Notes under the pieces: generated by a model
What the model was told of the DNA's origin: nothing
Databases searched by the model: none
The model's input: only the letters and a program-made list of their open reading frames with translations
DNA from: Fusibacter sp. A1
GTDB lineage: Bacteria > Bacillota > Clostridia > Peptostreptococcales > Acidaminobacteraceae
Reading direction: 5' to 3'
DNA: 64,000 nucleotides
Assembly: GCF_004125825.1 (NCBI RefSeq)
Contig: NZ_QQWI01000003.1
Coordinates: 124,001-188,000 of the forward strand
Position numbers and translations under genes: made by a program
Part shown: one piece after another, positions 1 to 8,261 of the stretch
Numbering within the stretch: the stretch's first letter is position 1
Layout of the letters: each line of letters opens with the position of its first letter

Positions 1-858
1 CGCGCTTCTTAACTCACGTTCAAGCGCAGGACTGATTAGACGCTTATAGGCATCCGTAAAGGCACTGTTCACAAATTGATTTTTCAACATATCTTTTAAA
101 ACACCACTACCGACCATTTCAACGGCCTTATCATGGTCCAGATCCATTTTCACCTTGAGGATGTTCTCCCGTTCGCCGCGGTTGACCGCTAAAATTCTGT
201 GCGGAGGCATCTTCATGGCATTTTCCTGATAATCATGGTACATCGTATATGTTGCGGCTTCGTCACCTGATTTTGAGACAGCAGTCACGATCATCGCTTC
301 TCTTTCATAGATTTTTCTAAAAGCGTCACGTACACTGGCCATATCGGATATGTGCTCTGCTACAATATCCATCGCGCCTGCAATCGCATCCTCGGCGGTA
401 TTTATACCCTTTTCCTCATCAATCAGCCTCTCTGCCTCATGGCGGATCTTAACTTCATCCGAAAGCAGCAATAGGATGTTTGAAAGCGGCTCCAATCCTT
501 TTTCCTTCGCGATTGTCGCTTTGGTTCTTCGCTTTGGCTTAAAGGGCCTATAGATATCTTCAAGCTCCGATAGTTTCTCTGCCTTTGAAATCGCACGTTC
601 AAGCTCGGGAGTCATTTGCTCAAGTTCAGTGATATGTCTTGTCACTTCGCTTTTTCTGTCCTCAAGACTTCTTAAATAAGTAAGTCTGTCACCAAGTTCG
701 CGAAGTTGGGTATCGGTGAGCTTGCCGGTGACTTCTTTTCTATAACGGGCGATAAAGGGAATTGTATTCCCCTCGTCGATCAGTTCCACTGTCTTTTCAA
801 CTTGTCCAATTCCAATATTGAGTTCCTTAGCAATCTGTTCAAACATGCGTTTCATCAT
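1..858 (-). CDS. tex: Tex-family RNA-binding transcription accessory protein (N-terminal part)
   Basis: This is the N-terminal 286 codons of a Tex/YqgF-fold protein; the rest lies beyond the left edge. The start region (IAKELNIGIGQVEKTVELI, then a TIPFIARYRKEVTG stretch) is the signature N-terminus of Tex, a cytoplasmic nucleic-acid-binding protein that affects transcription and is usually near 720 residues. Two adjacent ATG codons (858 and 855) follow an AGGAG at about 863-867; either could be used, and 858 is given. It is transcribed leftward and is separated from prfB by a terminator, so it is probably its own unit. The C-terminal S1 domain is not visible. Confidence 0.93.
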   Translation of the reverse strand, partial: MMKRMFEQIAKELNIGIGQVEKTVELIDEGNTIPFIARYRKEVTGKLTDTQLRELGDRLTYLRSLEDRKSEVTRHITELEQMTPELERAISKAEKLSELEDIYRPFKPKRRTKATIAKEKGLEPLSNILLLLSDEVKIRHEAERLIDEEKGINTAEDAIAGAMDIVAEHISDMASVRDAFRKIYEREAMIVTAVSKSGDEAATYTMYHDYQENAMKMPPHRILAVNRGERENILKVKMDLDHDKAVEMVGSGVLKDMLKNQFVNSAFTDAYKRLISPALERELRSA

Positions 859-870
859 TCTTCTCCTAGC

Positions 871-903
871 AAAAACACACCGCCTCATAAGCTGGCGGTG
901 TGT
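871..903 (-). terminator. Rho-independent terminator after prfB
   Basis: A 10-bp stem (ACACACCGCC at 875-884 pairing with GGCGGTGTGT at 894-903) is followed on the minus strand by a T run (871-875). It ends the secA-prfB transcript just before tex. Confidence 0.85.
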
Positions 904-908
904 CAAGT

Positions 909-2031
909 CTAAATTTCGTCGGTGTCATCACTTTTCTCACCTATCAGGTAGGCATCGATAAACAGATCGATATCGCCATCCATCACATTTTGCAACTGTC
1001 CATTTTCTGCACCAGTTCGGTGATCCTTGACCAGTTGATACGGATGAAAGACATATGATCTTATTTGGCTGCCCCATGATATCTGCGAAAAGTCGCCTTG
1101 AATATCTTCAATTTTTTCCTTATGTTCCTGCTCTTTTAAGACAATCAACTTCGCCATCAGCATTTTCATCGCTGTTGCTCTGTTTTTAATCTGAGACCTT
1201 TCGTTCTGACATTGTACTACAACACCAGTCGGTAAATGCACGATTCTTACTGCAGAATCCGTTGTGTTGACATGCTGACCGCCGGCGCCGCCAGATCTAA
1301 AGGTATCAATTCTAAGATCCACAGGATTGATATCGATCGCTTCCTCGTCATCAAGCTCCGGAATCACATCGATTGCTGCGAAAGAAGTATGCCTTCTGCC
1401 CGATGAGTCAAAGGGCGATATGCGAACAATCCTGTGGACGCCTTTTTCCGACTTTAAAAAGCCGTACGCGTTTGGTCCGCTATATCTGATCGTCGCACTT
1501 TTCAGGCCTGCCGTGTCATCCTTAAGATAATCCAGTATTTCAACCTTAAAGCCGCGTCTTTCACCCCATCTGAGATACATGCGGTAAAGCATTTCAGCCC
1601 AGTCGTTCGCATCTAAACCGCCAGAACCCGCATGAATTGACAAAATAGCGTTTTGCTTGTCGTACTCACCCGAAAGGAGCGCTTCGAGCCTGGCTTTTTT
1701 TAACGTCTTATCCAGCGTAGCAAGTCCTTCGACAAACTCCGCCTCCATGCTGTCGTCCTCTTCTTCAAGGGCCATCTCGCATAGCATTTCAAGTTCTTCA
1801 TATTGCGTCACCAGCGACTCGTACATACCCAAGATCCGCTGGACATCCTTTTGTTCTCTCATTAGAGCGGTCGATTTAGCTTGATCGCTCCAAACACTTG
1901 GGTCGACAAGTGCTGCTTCAATTGTTTCAAGTCTCATTTTCAGCCGAGCTGAGTCAAAGTGAAACACTCAGATCTTGTAAATTTTCATGAAGTATTTTGA
2001 GCGTTTGCTTACCACGTTCAAAAGTTAACAT
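909..2031 (-). CDS. prfB: Peptide chain release factor 2, made by programmed +1 frameshift
   Basis: RF2 recognises UGA and UAA and triggers peptide release on the ribosome. The gene is in two frames: ATG at 2031 opens 25 codons ending CTT, then an in-frame TGA (1956-1954) followed by C; a +1 shift at CTT_TGA_C continues as DSARLKMRLETIEAAL to the stop at 909. Total product is 373 residues. The GGQ catalytic motif lies in a SGGAGGQHVNTTDSAVR context and the RF2-type SPF motif in RISPFDSSGRRHTSF. A strong AGGAGGGATT ribosome site precedes 2031. It follows secA by 23 bases, the classic secA-prfB pair. Reading only the long frame would misplace the start at 1967. Confidence 0.96.
1953..1959 (-). 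promoter_or_regulatory. Programmed +1 frameshift site of prfB (CTT TGA C)
   Basis: Codon 25 (CTT, 1959-1957) precedes an in-frame TGA and a C, the conserved autoregulatory slip site of RF2 genes: low RF2 makes UGA decoding slow and favours the shift. The usual SD-like stimulator (AGGGGG three bases before CTT) is not present; the corresponding bases are AGTGTT. Confidence 0.93.
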
Positions 2032-2054
2032 GTAATCCCTCCTTTTAATTGGTA

Positions 2055-4730
2055 TTAAAGATCAATACCATGGCACTTTTTGAATTTTTTACCGCTGCCA
2101 CACGGACATGGATCATTTCGACCCACTTTTTCTTCTTTGCGTTTTACCGATTTCTTAGGCAGATCACCTTGATGTGACGCCTGTATCACCGCAGCCTCTT
2201 CACGTTTTGTTTCTGTCTTTACAGAAGCATGGAAAAGCATTTTTACAGTGTCCTCTTTAATATTGTGGATCATCTCGTTGAACATGTCAAATCCTTCGAT
2301 CTGATATGTTTTAACTGGATCTTGCTGACCGATCGCGCGAAGGTTCATACCTTGTTTTAACTGATCCATCGCATCGATATGGTCAATCCACTTATCATCC
2401 ACAACTTTAAGAAGCACATAGCGTTCAATTTCTCTCATCTTTTCTTCTGGAATCTCTGATTCGAGCTTATCATAGAAAGCTTTTGCCCTTTCAATGACTT
2501 TCGCTTTTAGATCTTCAACAGTAAGGTTCGCATCAAAAGGAAGTTCCATCCTTTCAACAAACATCACTTGGTGAAGGTGATCCTCAAGCGCTTTTAAGTT
2601 CCAGTCATCGACATATTGAGACGCCGAAGTGTGCTGATCGACGATAGAGTCTATCACATCCTCAACCATCGTCCATATATGATCCTTTAAATTATCTCCG
2701 CGAAGTACGCTTTGTCTTTCGCCGTAGATGATTTCACGTTGCTTATTGATGACATCGTCATACTGAAGAACATGCTTTCTGATACCAAAGTTGCGACCCT
2801 CGACTTTCTTCTGGGCTCCTTCAATGGATTTTGTAAGCATCTTCGCTTCAATCTGCATCTCGTCTTCCATACCGAGCTTATCTACCATACCCTTGATACG
2901 GTCAGACAAGAAGAGTCTCATCAAATCATCTTCAAAGGAGATATAAAACTGAGTCGAACCCTGGTCACCTTGACGACCGGCACGGCCTCTAAGCTGATTG
3001 TCGATACGTCTGGATTCATGACGTTCTGTACCTATGATATGGAGTCCGCCGGCGTTTTTCACCTTTTCGGCTTCAATATCCGTTTCGGCTTTAAAACCTG
3101 AGAAGATCGTATTGTAAATTTCTTTTGCAGCCCTTATCTCATCATCATGGTAATCAAGCGGCGAAGTGACTTTATTGAGCACATCATCACTGTAACCGCG
3201 TTTTCTCATTTCTTTTAAGGCCATAAATTCCGGGTTACCACCCAAAATGATATCCGTACCACGACCGGCCATGTTTGTAGCGATCGTTATCGCACCGAAG
3301 CGACCAGCCTGAGCGACTATTTCAGCCTCTCTGTCGTGATGCTTGGCATTAAGTACTTCGTGTTTGATGCCGCGTTTTTTAAGCAGACTGCTTAGGTACT
3401 CAGAAACCTCAATCGTGATCGTACCGACAAGTATAGGCTGTCCCGACTGATAACGGTTAGTGATTTCCTCTATGACAGCATCGTACTTGCCTTTTAACGA
3501 CTTAAATACGACATCTTGCATATCGACACGCGCGATGGGTTTATTGGTCGGTACGATGACTACGTCCATACCGTAGATATGTTTGAATTCATCTTCCTCT
3601 GTTTTCGCTGTACCTGTCATACCAGAGAGCTTGTTATACTGTCTAAAGTAGTTTTGAAGTGTAATCGTCGCAAGCGTCTGCGATTCTCTACGTACTTCAA
3701 GACCTTCTTTGGATTCGATCGCCTGATGTAGTCCGTTGGAGTATCTACGTCCATTCATGAGTCGACCGGTAAATTCATCTACAATAAGAATTTCACCATC
3801 TTTAACGACATAGTCTACATCTCGTTTCATGGTAAATCTGGCACGCAGCGCTTGATTGATATGGTGAGAAAGCTCCATGTTTTCAGGGTCAGAAAGGTTT
3901 TCGATGTTAAAGAACTTCTCTGCCTTGACAACACCGCCCTCATCCGTAAGTACAATCGACTTCTCTTTTTCTTCAATCGAAAAATCAACTTCTTTTTTTA
4001 GTGTAACGACAAACTGATCCGCAAGGCCATATAGATTTGTCGATTTTCTTCCGTTACCGGATATGATCAGAGGAGTTCTCGCCTCATCGACCAAGATACT
4101 GTCGACTTCATCGATAATCGCATAATTCAGTTTCTTTTGAACCAATCGCTCCTGATGAACTACCATATTGTCTCTTAGGTAGTCAAAACCGAATTCGTTG
4201 TTCGTTCCGTATGTGATATCGCACATGTACATCAAGCTTCGTTCTTCGCCCTGCACATCATTCGTCAGGCATCCTACAGTAAGTCCCAAGAACTCGTGAA
4301 CCTTACCCATCCAGTCTCTGTCACGCTTTGCCAGGTAATCATTGACGGTAACGACGTGAACGCCATCACCAGTCAGCGCATTTAAGAAAGAAGGAAGGGT
4401 AGCGACCATTGTTTTACCTTCACCGGTTTTCATCTCTGCGATTCTACCCTGATGTAAAACGATCCCCCCAAGTAGCTGAACCGGATAATGTCTTTTCCCA
4501 AGCGTTCTGACTGCAGCCTCTCTAACCAGCGCGAATGACTCATACAATAAGTCATCTAGTGTCTCACCCTTTTTGTAGCGATCCTTCAGGATACCTGTCA
4601 TCGCCTGTAGTTCTTCGTCTGACTTCGCTTTCATCATCGGTTCTAAAGCTTCGATTTTCTCAACTTCCTTGTAAAGCTGCTTAATTTCCTTTTGTGATAA
4701 CTTATCTGACATCCAATCCTGAAAACCCAT
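2055..4730 (-). CDS. secA: Preprotein translocase ATPase SecA
   Basis: SecA drives Sec-dependent export by pushing preproteins through SecYEG. The 891-residue product has the DEAD-type ATPase core (MKTGEGKT Walker [20 protein letters not shown]), the preprotein cross-linking and scaffold regions, and a C-terminal SEC-C zinc motif ([14 protein letters not shown]), which binds SecB or lipids. An ATG at 4730 is chosen over an upstream one at 4784 because GGGTGG lies at a good distance before it and [17 protein letters not shown] looks like a natural SecA start. It is cotranscribed with prfB. Confidence 0.97.
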   Translation of the reverse strand: MGFQDWMSDKLSQKEIKQLYKEVEKIEALEPMMKAKSDEELQAMTGILKDRYKKGETLDDLLYESFALVREAAVRTLGKRHYPVQLLGGIVLHQGRIAEMKTGEGKTMVATLPSFLNALTGDGVHVVTVNDYLAKRDRDWMGKVHEFLGLTVGCLTNDVQGEERSLMYMCDITYGTNNEFGFDYLRDNMVVHQERLVQKKLNYAIIDEVDSILVDEARTPLIISGNGRKSTNLYGLADQFVVTLKKEVDFSIEEKEKSIVLTDEGGVVKAEKFFNIENLSDPENMELSHHINQALRARFTMKRDVDYVVKDGEILIVDEFTGRLMNGRRYSNGLHQAIESKEGLEVRRESQTLATITLQNYFRQYNKLSGMTGTAKTEEDEFKHIYGMDVVIVPTNKPIARVDMQDVVFKSLKGKYDAVIEEITNRYQSGQPILVGTITIEVSEYLSSLLKKRGIKHEVLNAKHHDREAEIVAQAGRFGAITIATNMAGRGTDIILGGNPEFMALKEMRKRGYSDDVLNKVTSPLDYHDDEIRAAKEIYNTIFSGFKAETDIEAEKVKNAGGLHIIGTERHESRRIDNQLRGRAGRQGDQGSTQFYISFEDDLMRLFLSDRIKGMVDKLGMEDEMQIEAKMLTKSIEGAQKKVEGRNFGIRKHVLQYDDVINKQREIIYGERQSVLRGDNLKDHIWTMVEDVIDSIVDQHTSASQYVDDWNLKALEDHLHQVMFVERMELPFDANLTVEDLKAKVIERAKAFYDKLESEIPEEKMREIERYVLLKVVDDKWIDHIDAMDQLKQGMNLRAIGQQDPVKTYQIEGFDMFNEMIHNIKEDTVKMLFHASVKTETKREEAAVIQASHQGDLPKKSVKRKEEKVGRNDPCPCGSGKKFKKCHGIDL

Positions 4731-4853
4731 ACATGACCACCCTTTTTTATTTTTACGCAATCGCGCTAATATTCCGTCAATCATAGTGCAGTACTTCTAT
4801 TTTAGCATACAATAGATTAATTATAGCGCTAAATTATGAATGTAATATGAACT

Positions 4854-4883
4854 AAAAAAATCAGACAAGCGCTTGTCTGATTT
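4854..4883 (-). terminator. Terminator of the peptide/HD-GYP/DUF5317 operon
   Basis: The perfect palindrome at 4858-4883 (half-site AAATCAGACAAGC) is followed on the minus strand by seven T residues. It closes the transcript running from about 7.5 kb. Confidence 0.9.
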
Positions 4884-4890
4884 GATCGAT

Positions 4891-5469
4891 CTAATATCTT
4901 CGTTTACCAGTATACGTTCTATAAGTGCGCACAATTTGAAGCTCGTTCTGTATAAACAGGATCATGCCTATCGCAATGATAAGATCAGGAATTCCGATCG
5001 CCACTGTAAAAGGATAAACATCCGGCATCAGAATGGTCTTGCCTAAGAACTTGCTCCAGTGAGTCGATTGGTTGAACAAAACATAATTCGCAATCTCGCC
5101 TGATTCAATCGCAAGTCTCATTTGAACCAGCTTTGCAGATGTGGCTCCTGCAAGTCGAATCGGCATAAGCATGTCGTTTAAGATCAATACGACAACTTGT
5201 AGTATCGCACCTAATCCCACTAACCATATTCCGCGTTTTTTTAAGTTTAGAAGTAGTGCAATAATCGCCATGGCAAGCCCTGCGATGGTAAAATACTTAG
5301 CATTGGTTGCAACAAACTCGACCGCATGTAGAAAGAACGGAATCAACTGCAACAAGAGTCCTAAGACAATCAGCATTGCACCCTTGACGTGGCTGTTTTC
5401 CAAATTGGATAAACGTCCACCTCTAATTACGCCTATGATCAACCCTAATAGAATCGCTTCAAACCACAT
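4891..5469 (-). CDS. DUF5317 family membrane protein (second copy)
   Basis: This 192-residue protein has about five predicted membrane segments and the DUF5317 hallmarks: GGRLSNL near residue 20, a MLMPIRL..A stretch mid-protein, and a C-terminal IGIPDLIIAIGMILFIQ helix. Function is unknown. ATG 5469 is preferred over 5499 because GGAGG lies six bases upstream. It overlaps the 3' end of the first DUF5317 copy by 11 bases, suggesting translational coupling. It is the last gene before the terminator. Family identity is recognised from pattern, not from a search. Confidence 0.75.
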   Translation of the reverse strand: MWFEAILLGLIIGVIRGGRLSNLENSHVKGAMLIVLGLLLQLIPFFLHAVEFVATNAKYFTIAGLAMAIIALLLNLKKRGIWLVGLGAILQVVVLILNDMLMPIRLAGATSAKLVQMRLAIESGEIANYVLFNQSTHWSKFLGKTILMPDVYPFTVAIGIPDLIIAIGMILFIQNELQIVRTYRTYTGKRRY

Positions 5470-6040
5470 TTTCAACCTCCGATATTTCAACTGATTCAAC
5501 TGATTTCGATAATGAATAGGCTAATACGATAATCCCTATATCAATAATCAGATCCCCGATGCTTAACGTCTTTGGAAAAGGATAAGGTGGTCCAATAGAA
5601 ATCCAGTCAGAAAGCACAGATAACTTAGTGCTGGAACTAATCAGCGCATGTCCAAAAATTTCAAATCTATTTAGGCTTTCAAGCGTCAAATCATATCCAT
5701 ATTTAACGGCCAACTGATCGCTTACAGGCATATATCCATTGTTCGAAAACACGACAACCGCATTTAATAAGATGCCCACGCCTGTTATTCCTAGTGACTT
5801 AAAACTCTTTATGTTATACGCAATAAAGATAAATAAAAGACCATAAATACCTAAATGTATAAAAAAAGTATACTCAACTACTCGAAAGACACCAAAATCA
5901 ATCAGTAGTTGCGCAGACTGCTCGGTGATGATACTCGCCCACAACCAAGGCAGTCCTTTAAACTCATCGAATTTAAATTTATGCTTGTTTCTAGTGATAA
6001 AGAGCCAAATCACAGCTAGTATGACCGTCTCAACCAACAT
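5459..6040 (-). CDS. DUF5317 family membrane protein (first copy)
   Basis: A 193-residue polytopic membrane protein with the DUF5317 pattern NNGYMPVS, then FGHALIS..TKLSVLSDWI and a closing SIGDLIIDIGIIVLAYSL helix. It is a diverged paralogue of the next gene. ATG 6040 (MLVETVILAV) aligns with the paralogue's start and is preceded by GAGG; ATG 6055 or TTG 6058 remain possible. It overlaps the HD-GYP gene by 11 bases, the same overlap as at its own 3' end. A role in the same signalling process as the HD-GYP protein is inferred from coupling only. Confidence 0.72.
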   Translation of the reverse strand: MLVETVILAVIWLFITRNKHKFKFDEFKGLPWLWASIITEQSAQLLIDFGVFRVVEYTFFIHLGIYGLLFIFIAYNIKSFKSLGITGVGILLNAVVVFSNNGYMPVSDQLAVKYGYDLTLESLNRFEIFGHALISSSTKLSVLSDWISIGPPYPFPKTLSIGDLIIDIGIIVLAYSLSKSVESVEISEVENVV

Positions 6041-7307
6041 TTTCACGAACCTCATCAACGGTTACCTTAGACATCAGTTCGATGAAAGCATCAACAACCC
6101 TCGGATTAAATTGCCTTCCCGACGCATCGACTAGATTTTTCATCGCTTGATCATGCGTCAACGCCTTACGATAGGACCTGTCCGAAGTCATCGCATCGTA
6201 AGCATCTACCACCGTAATGATAGCAGCCTCAAGTGGTATCTCATCGCCTTTTAAACCGTCTGGATATCCTGTACCGTCATAGGATTCATGGTGGTGTCTG
6301 ATTACTTCAGAAGCATTCTTCAAAAAATAAATTTCGTTGATAATACTTGCACCTATTTCAGGATGCTTCTTTATTTCATTGTATTCTTCTTCTGTAAGTT
6401 TTCCGGGTTTATTAAGTATCGCATCTAAAATCCCTATCTTACCAATATCATGAAGTAATGCGGAAGTGCGTAAATCGTCAATTTTTTTATCGCCAAACTT
6501 CATTCTTTTTGCAAGCTTAACAGAATAATCGGCAACTCGTTCAGAATGACCAACTGTATATTTATCTTTAGCGTCTATCGCTTTTGTGAATGAGTTTATG
6601 GTTTTAATATAAACATCCTTCATTTTTAGATACTGCACAAAAGTAAATCTCGCTAATAACAGGGGACCTAAGAAGAGCAAAACAATAAAAAATCCTAACT
6701 GCATTTGAGTAACTGCCATCAATATTCCTATAGGTGCAATTCCTAAAAATTTTGAAAATAGCCATAGGTTCTGCCTTAAGACTTTAAGAATAGGTGTATC
6801 TAGTACAAATGCAAATAACAAAGAAAACAAGGTTATATTGAGAGTAATATATGTTAGTATTGCGGCAATAACGCCTATTATATTTATTCCGCTTACAGTC
6901 CATCCAATTGAATTATTCAAGCAGTAATGATATAACGCACCAGATAATAGTGCAACAGATGCATCGGCACAACTATTAAACAGCCTTTTTAATAGTGAAG
7001 TATTAAACAAGTGTAAGTATTTCCCATTCTCGAACTCGACATGAAATAATGCACCTAGAAATGTCATTAACCCAGCATATACCGGGTCAAAAATAATCAT
7101 TCCAGCTAACCCTATCGCAAATCCAAGAGATATATATCTGTTAGCTTCAATCTCGATTGTAAGACTCTCAATCAGTATCGCTAATCCAATATAACCAATT
7201 AATTTCCAAACCGGTACCATACTTAAACTTAACGCACTTGCTATTAAAACAACTGATCCAAATGATAATACTGTAGCATAATATATTTTAAATGAAATTT
7301 TGTCCAT
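6030..7307 (-). CDS. Membrane-bound HD-GYP phosphodiesterase (likely c-di-GMP)
   Basis: The first 220 residues form six or so membrane helices; residues from about 235 carry an intact HD-GYP domain with SALLHDIGKIG, KKHPEIGA, RHHHESYDGTGYPDGLKG and VDAYDAMTSDRSYRKAL. HD-GYP enzymes hydrolyse cyclic di-GMP. The polytopic N-terminus looks like a membrane sensor rather than a simple anchor. AGGAGA precedes ATG 7307. It lies 34 bases after a small secreted-peptide gene and is translationally coupled to two DUF5317 genes. Its N-terminal half is visibly richer in A and T than neighbouring housekeeping genes. Confidence 0.9.
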   Translation of the reverse strand: MDKISFKIYYATVLSFGSVVLIASALSLSMVPVWKLIGYIGLAILIESLTIEIEANRYISLGFAIGLAGMIIFDPVYAGLMTFLGALFHVEFENGKYLHLFNTSLLKRLFNSCADASVALLSGALYHYCLNNSIGWTVSGINIIGVIAAILTYITLNITLFSLLFAFVLDTPILKVLRQNLWLFSKFLGIAPIGILMAVTQMQLGFFIVLLFLGPLLLARFTFVQYLKMKDVYIKTINSFTKAIDAKDKYTVGHSERVADYSVKLAKRMKFGDKKIDDLRTSALLHDIGKIGILDAILNKPGKLTEEEYNEIKKHPEIGASIINEIYFLKNASEVIRHHHESYDGTGYPDGLKGDEIPLEAAIITVVDAYDAMTSDRSYRKALTHDQAMKNLVDASGRQFNPRVVDAFIELMSKVTVDEVRENVG

Positions 7308-7320
7308 TGTATCTCCTAAA

Positions 7321-7554
7321 TTAAAAGGTCAACTCAACAATCTATTTCCACTGTAAATGTGCACCACCAGCTAACGCCAATGACATAAGTGACATGAATA
7401 ATACCATCAATCTTTTTTTCATAATTAGATAATCCTCCATTTTTTTAATCTCTGCAGGCTACGCTAAAGCAGACAGGAGTATTCGCTACGCTGTAAATGA
7501 AATTTGATTTTAGTAGTTCGTAGTTAAAGAAATAGTGTTTTGTTGACCTTTTAA
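7321..7554. repeat. 13-bp inverted repeats flanking the small-peptide gene
   Basis: TTAAAAGGTCAAC at 7321-7333 is matched in inverted orientation by GTTGACCTTTTAA at 7542-7554. The 208-bp interval holds the peptide gene and its probable promoter region, plus two direct copies of GCTACGCT (7458-7465 and 7485-7492). The arms could be paired regulator sites or the ends of a small element. Confidence 0.7.
7342..7422 (-). CDS. Small secreted peptide, candidate pheromone precursor (26 aa)
   Basis: An 81-base gene on the minus strand. The product starts MKKR, has a hydrophobic stretch at residues 5-18 ending in LALA, and a short tail GGAHLQWK. This is the layout of a signal peptide with an A-x-A-like cleavage site that would release an octapeptide. 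GGAGG at 7434-7438 lies 11 bases before the ATG, a slightly long spacing. No cysteine is present, so it is not an AgrD-type or lantibiotic precursor. It is the first gene of the HD-GYP/DUF5317 operon. The coding call is inferred from the ribosome site, composition and position. Confidence 0.6.
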   Translation of the reverse strand: MKKRLMVLFMSLMSLALAGGAHLQWK

Positions 7555-7560
7555 AACATT

Positions 7561-8190
7561 TTAAACGAATAAGACACGATTCAAAGCATCTAAGACTGAC
7601 TTGACGTATGCGTCGTGGGCGTGTTCTGTTACAACCGCCGTGCCGACAAGAGGAAACTCTTGCCTTCCGCGCATGAACGTCAAGACTGCATTGGCAATTT
7701 GAACACCGCCGATTTCATGCAGCTTAAATCCTTCAAGTACTATGTGTTCATTCGTGCTGAGGTGTTTTCTAACCACCTCAAGTGTTGCATTCGCTACTAC
7801 TCGGTACTCACCATTTTTAGTGGCGACATCTGTGTAACAACCTTCAAATAAAACATCCTGGAGAGCGTACTTGACAGTAGCCGTTAGGTGTTGTCCGTGT
7901 TTAGTGACTTCTACCGACTTGTAGATGATTCTTGGCAACATTTCTTGCAGTGAATTATTCGCAACTTGAGCAACGCTGATCACCCTATGGTCGATCAACT
8001 GCTCATACTTTGCGGCAAGTACCGTTTGAATGTCTTTTGAAATCTGTTTTGCATGCCTTTTTTTGTCGGCGACAATGTGACACTCGATAATTTGGTCTTT
8101 TTCGTCTACGACCAGCTTCGATGAAATGACTCCTTGAACTTGAACCAATGAATTTTCCATCGATTCAAGCATAACAGATAAGCTCTCCAT
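7561..8190 (-). CDS. Conserved hypothetical protein, two-module, cytoplasmic
   Basis: About 209 residues without membrane segments. The first module (to about residue 75) has the pattern VQGVISSKLVVDEK..IIECHIVAD then KQISKDIQTVLAAKY and IDHRVISVAQV; the second has a repeated beta-rich pattern ending in LVGTAVVTEHAHDAYVKSVLDALNRVL. I recognise the style from clostridial conserved hypotheticals but cannot assign a function. ATG 8190 is preceded by GGGGG at eight bases; ATG 8205 in the same frame is an alternative. It lies 71 bases downstream of the PAS kinase-like gene and is probably cotranscribed with it. Confidence 0.7.
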   Translation of the reverse strand: MESLSVMLESMENSLVQVQGVISSKLVVDEKDQIIECHIVADKKRHAKQISKDIQTVLAAKYEQLIDHRVISVAQVANNSLQEMLPRIIYKSVEVTKHGQHLTATVKYALQDVLFEGCYTDVATKNGEYRVVANATLEVVRKHLSTNEHIVLEGFKLHEIGGVQIANAVLTFMRGRQEFPLVGTAVVTEHAHDAYVKSVLDALNRVLFV

Positions 8191-8261
8191 AATAAATGCC
8201 CCCATATACCTATTTCGGTATTTTTCTATCTCTATTTTTTATAGTTGACACAGTCATTGGT

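Noticed and set aside
909-1967. prfB read as a single frame starting at 1967
   Set aside because: The ATG there has no ribosome site and the slip site CTT_TGA_C plus an upstream 25-codon frame shows the true start at 2031.
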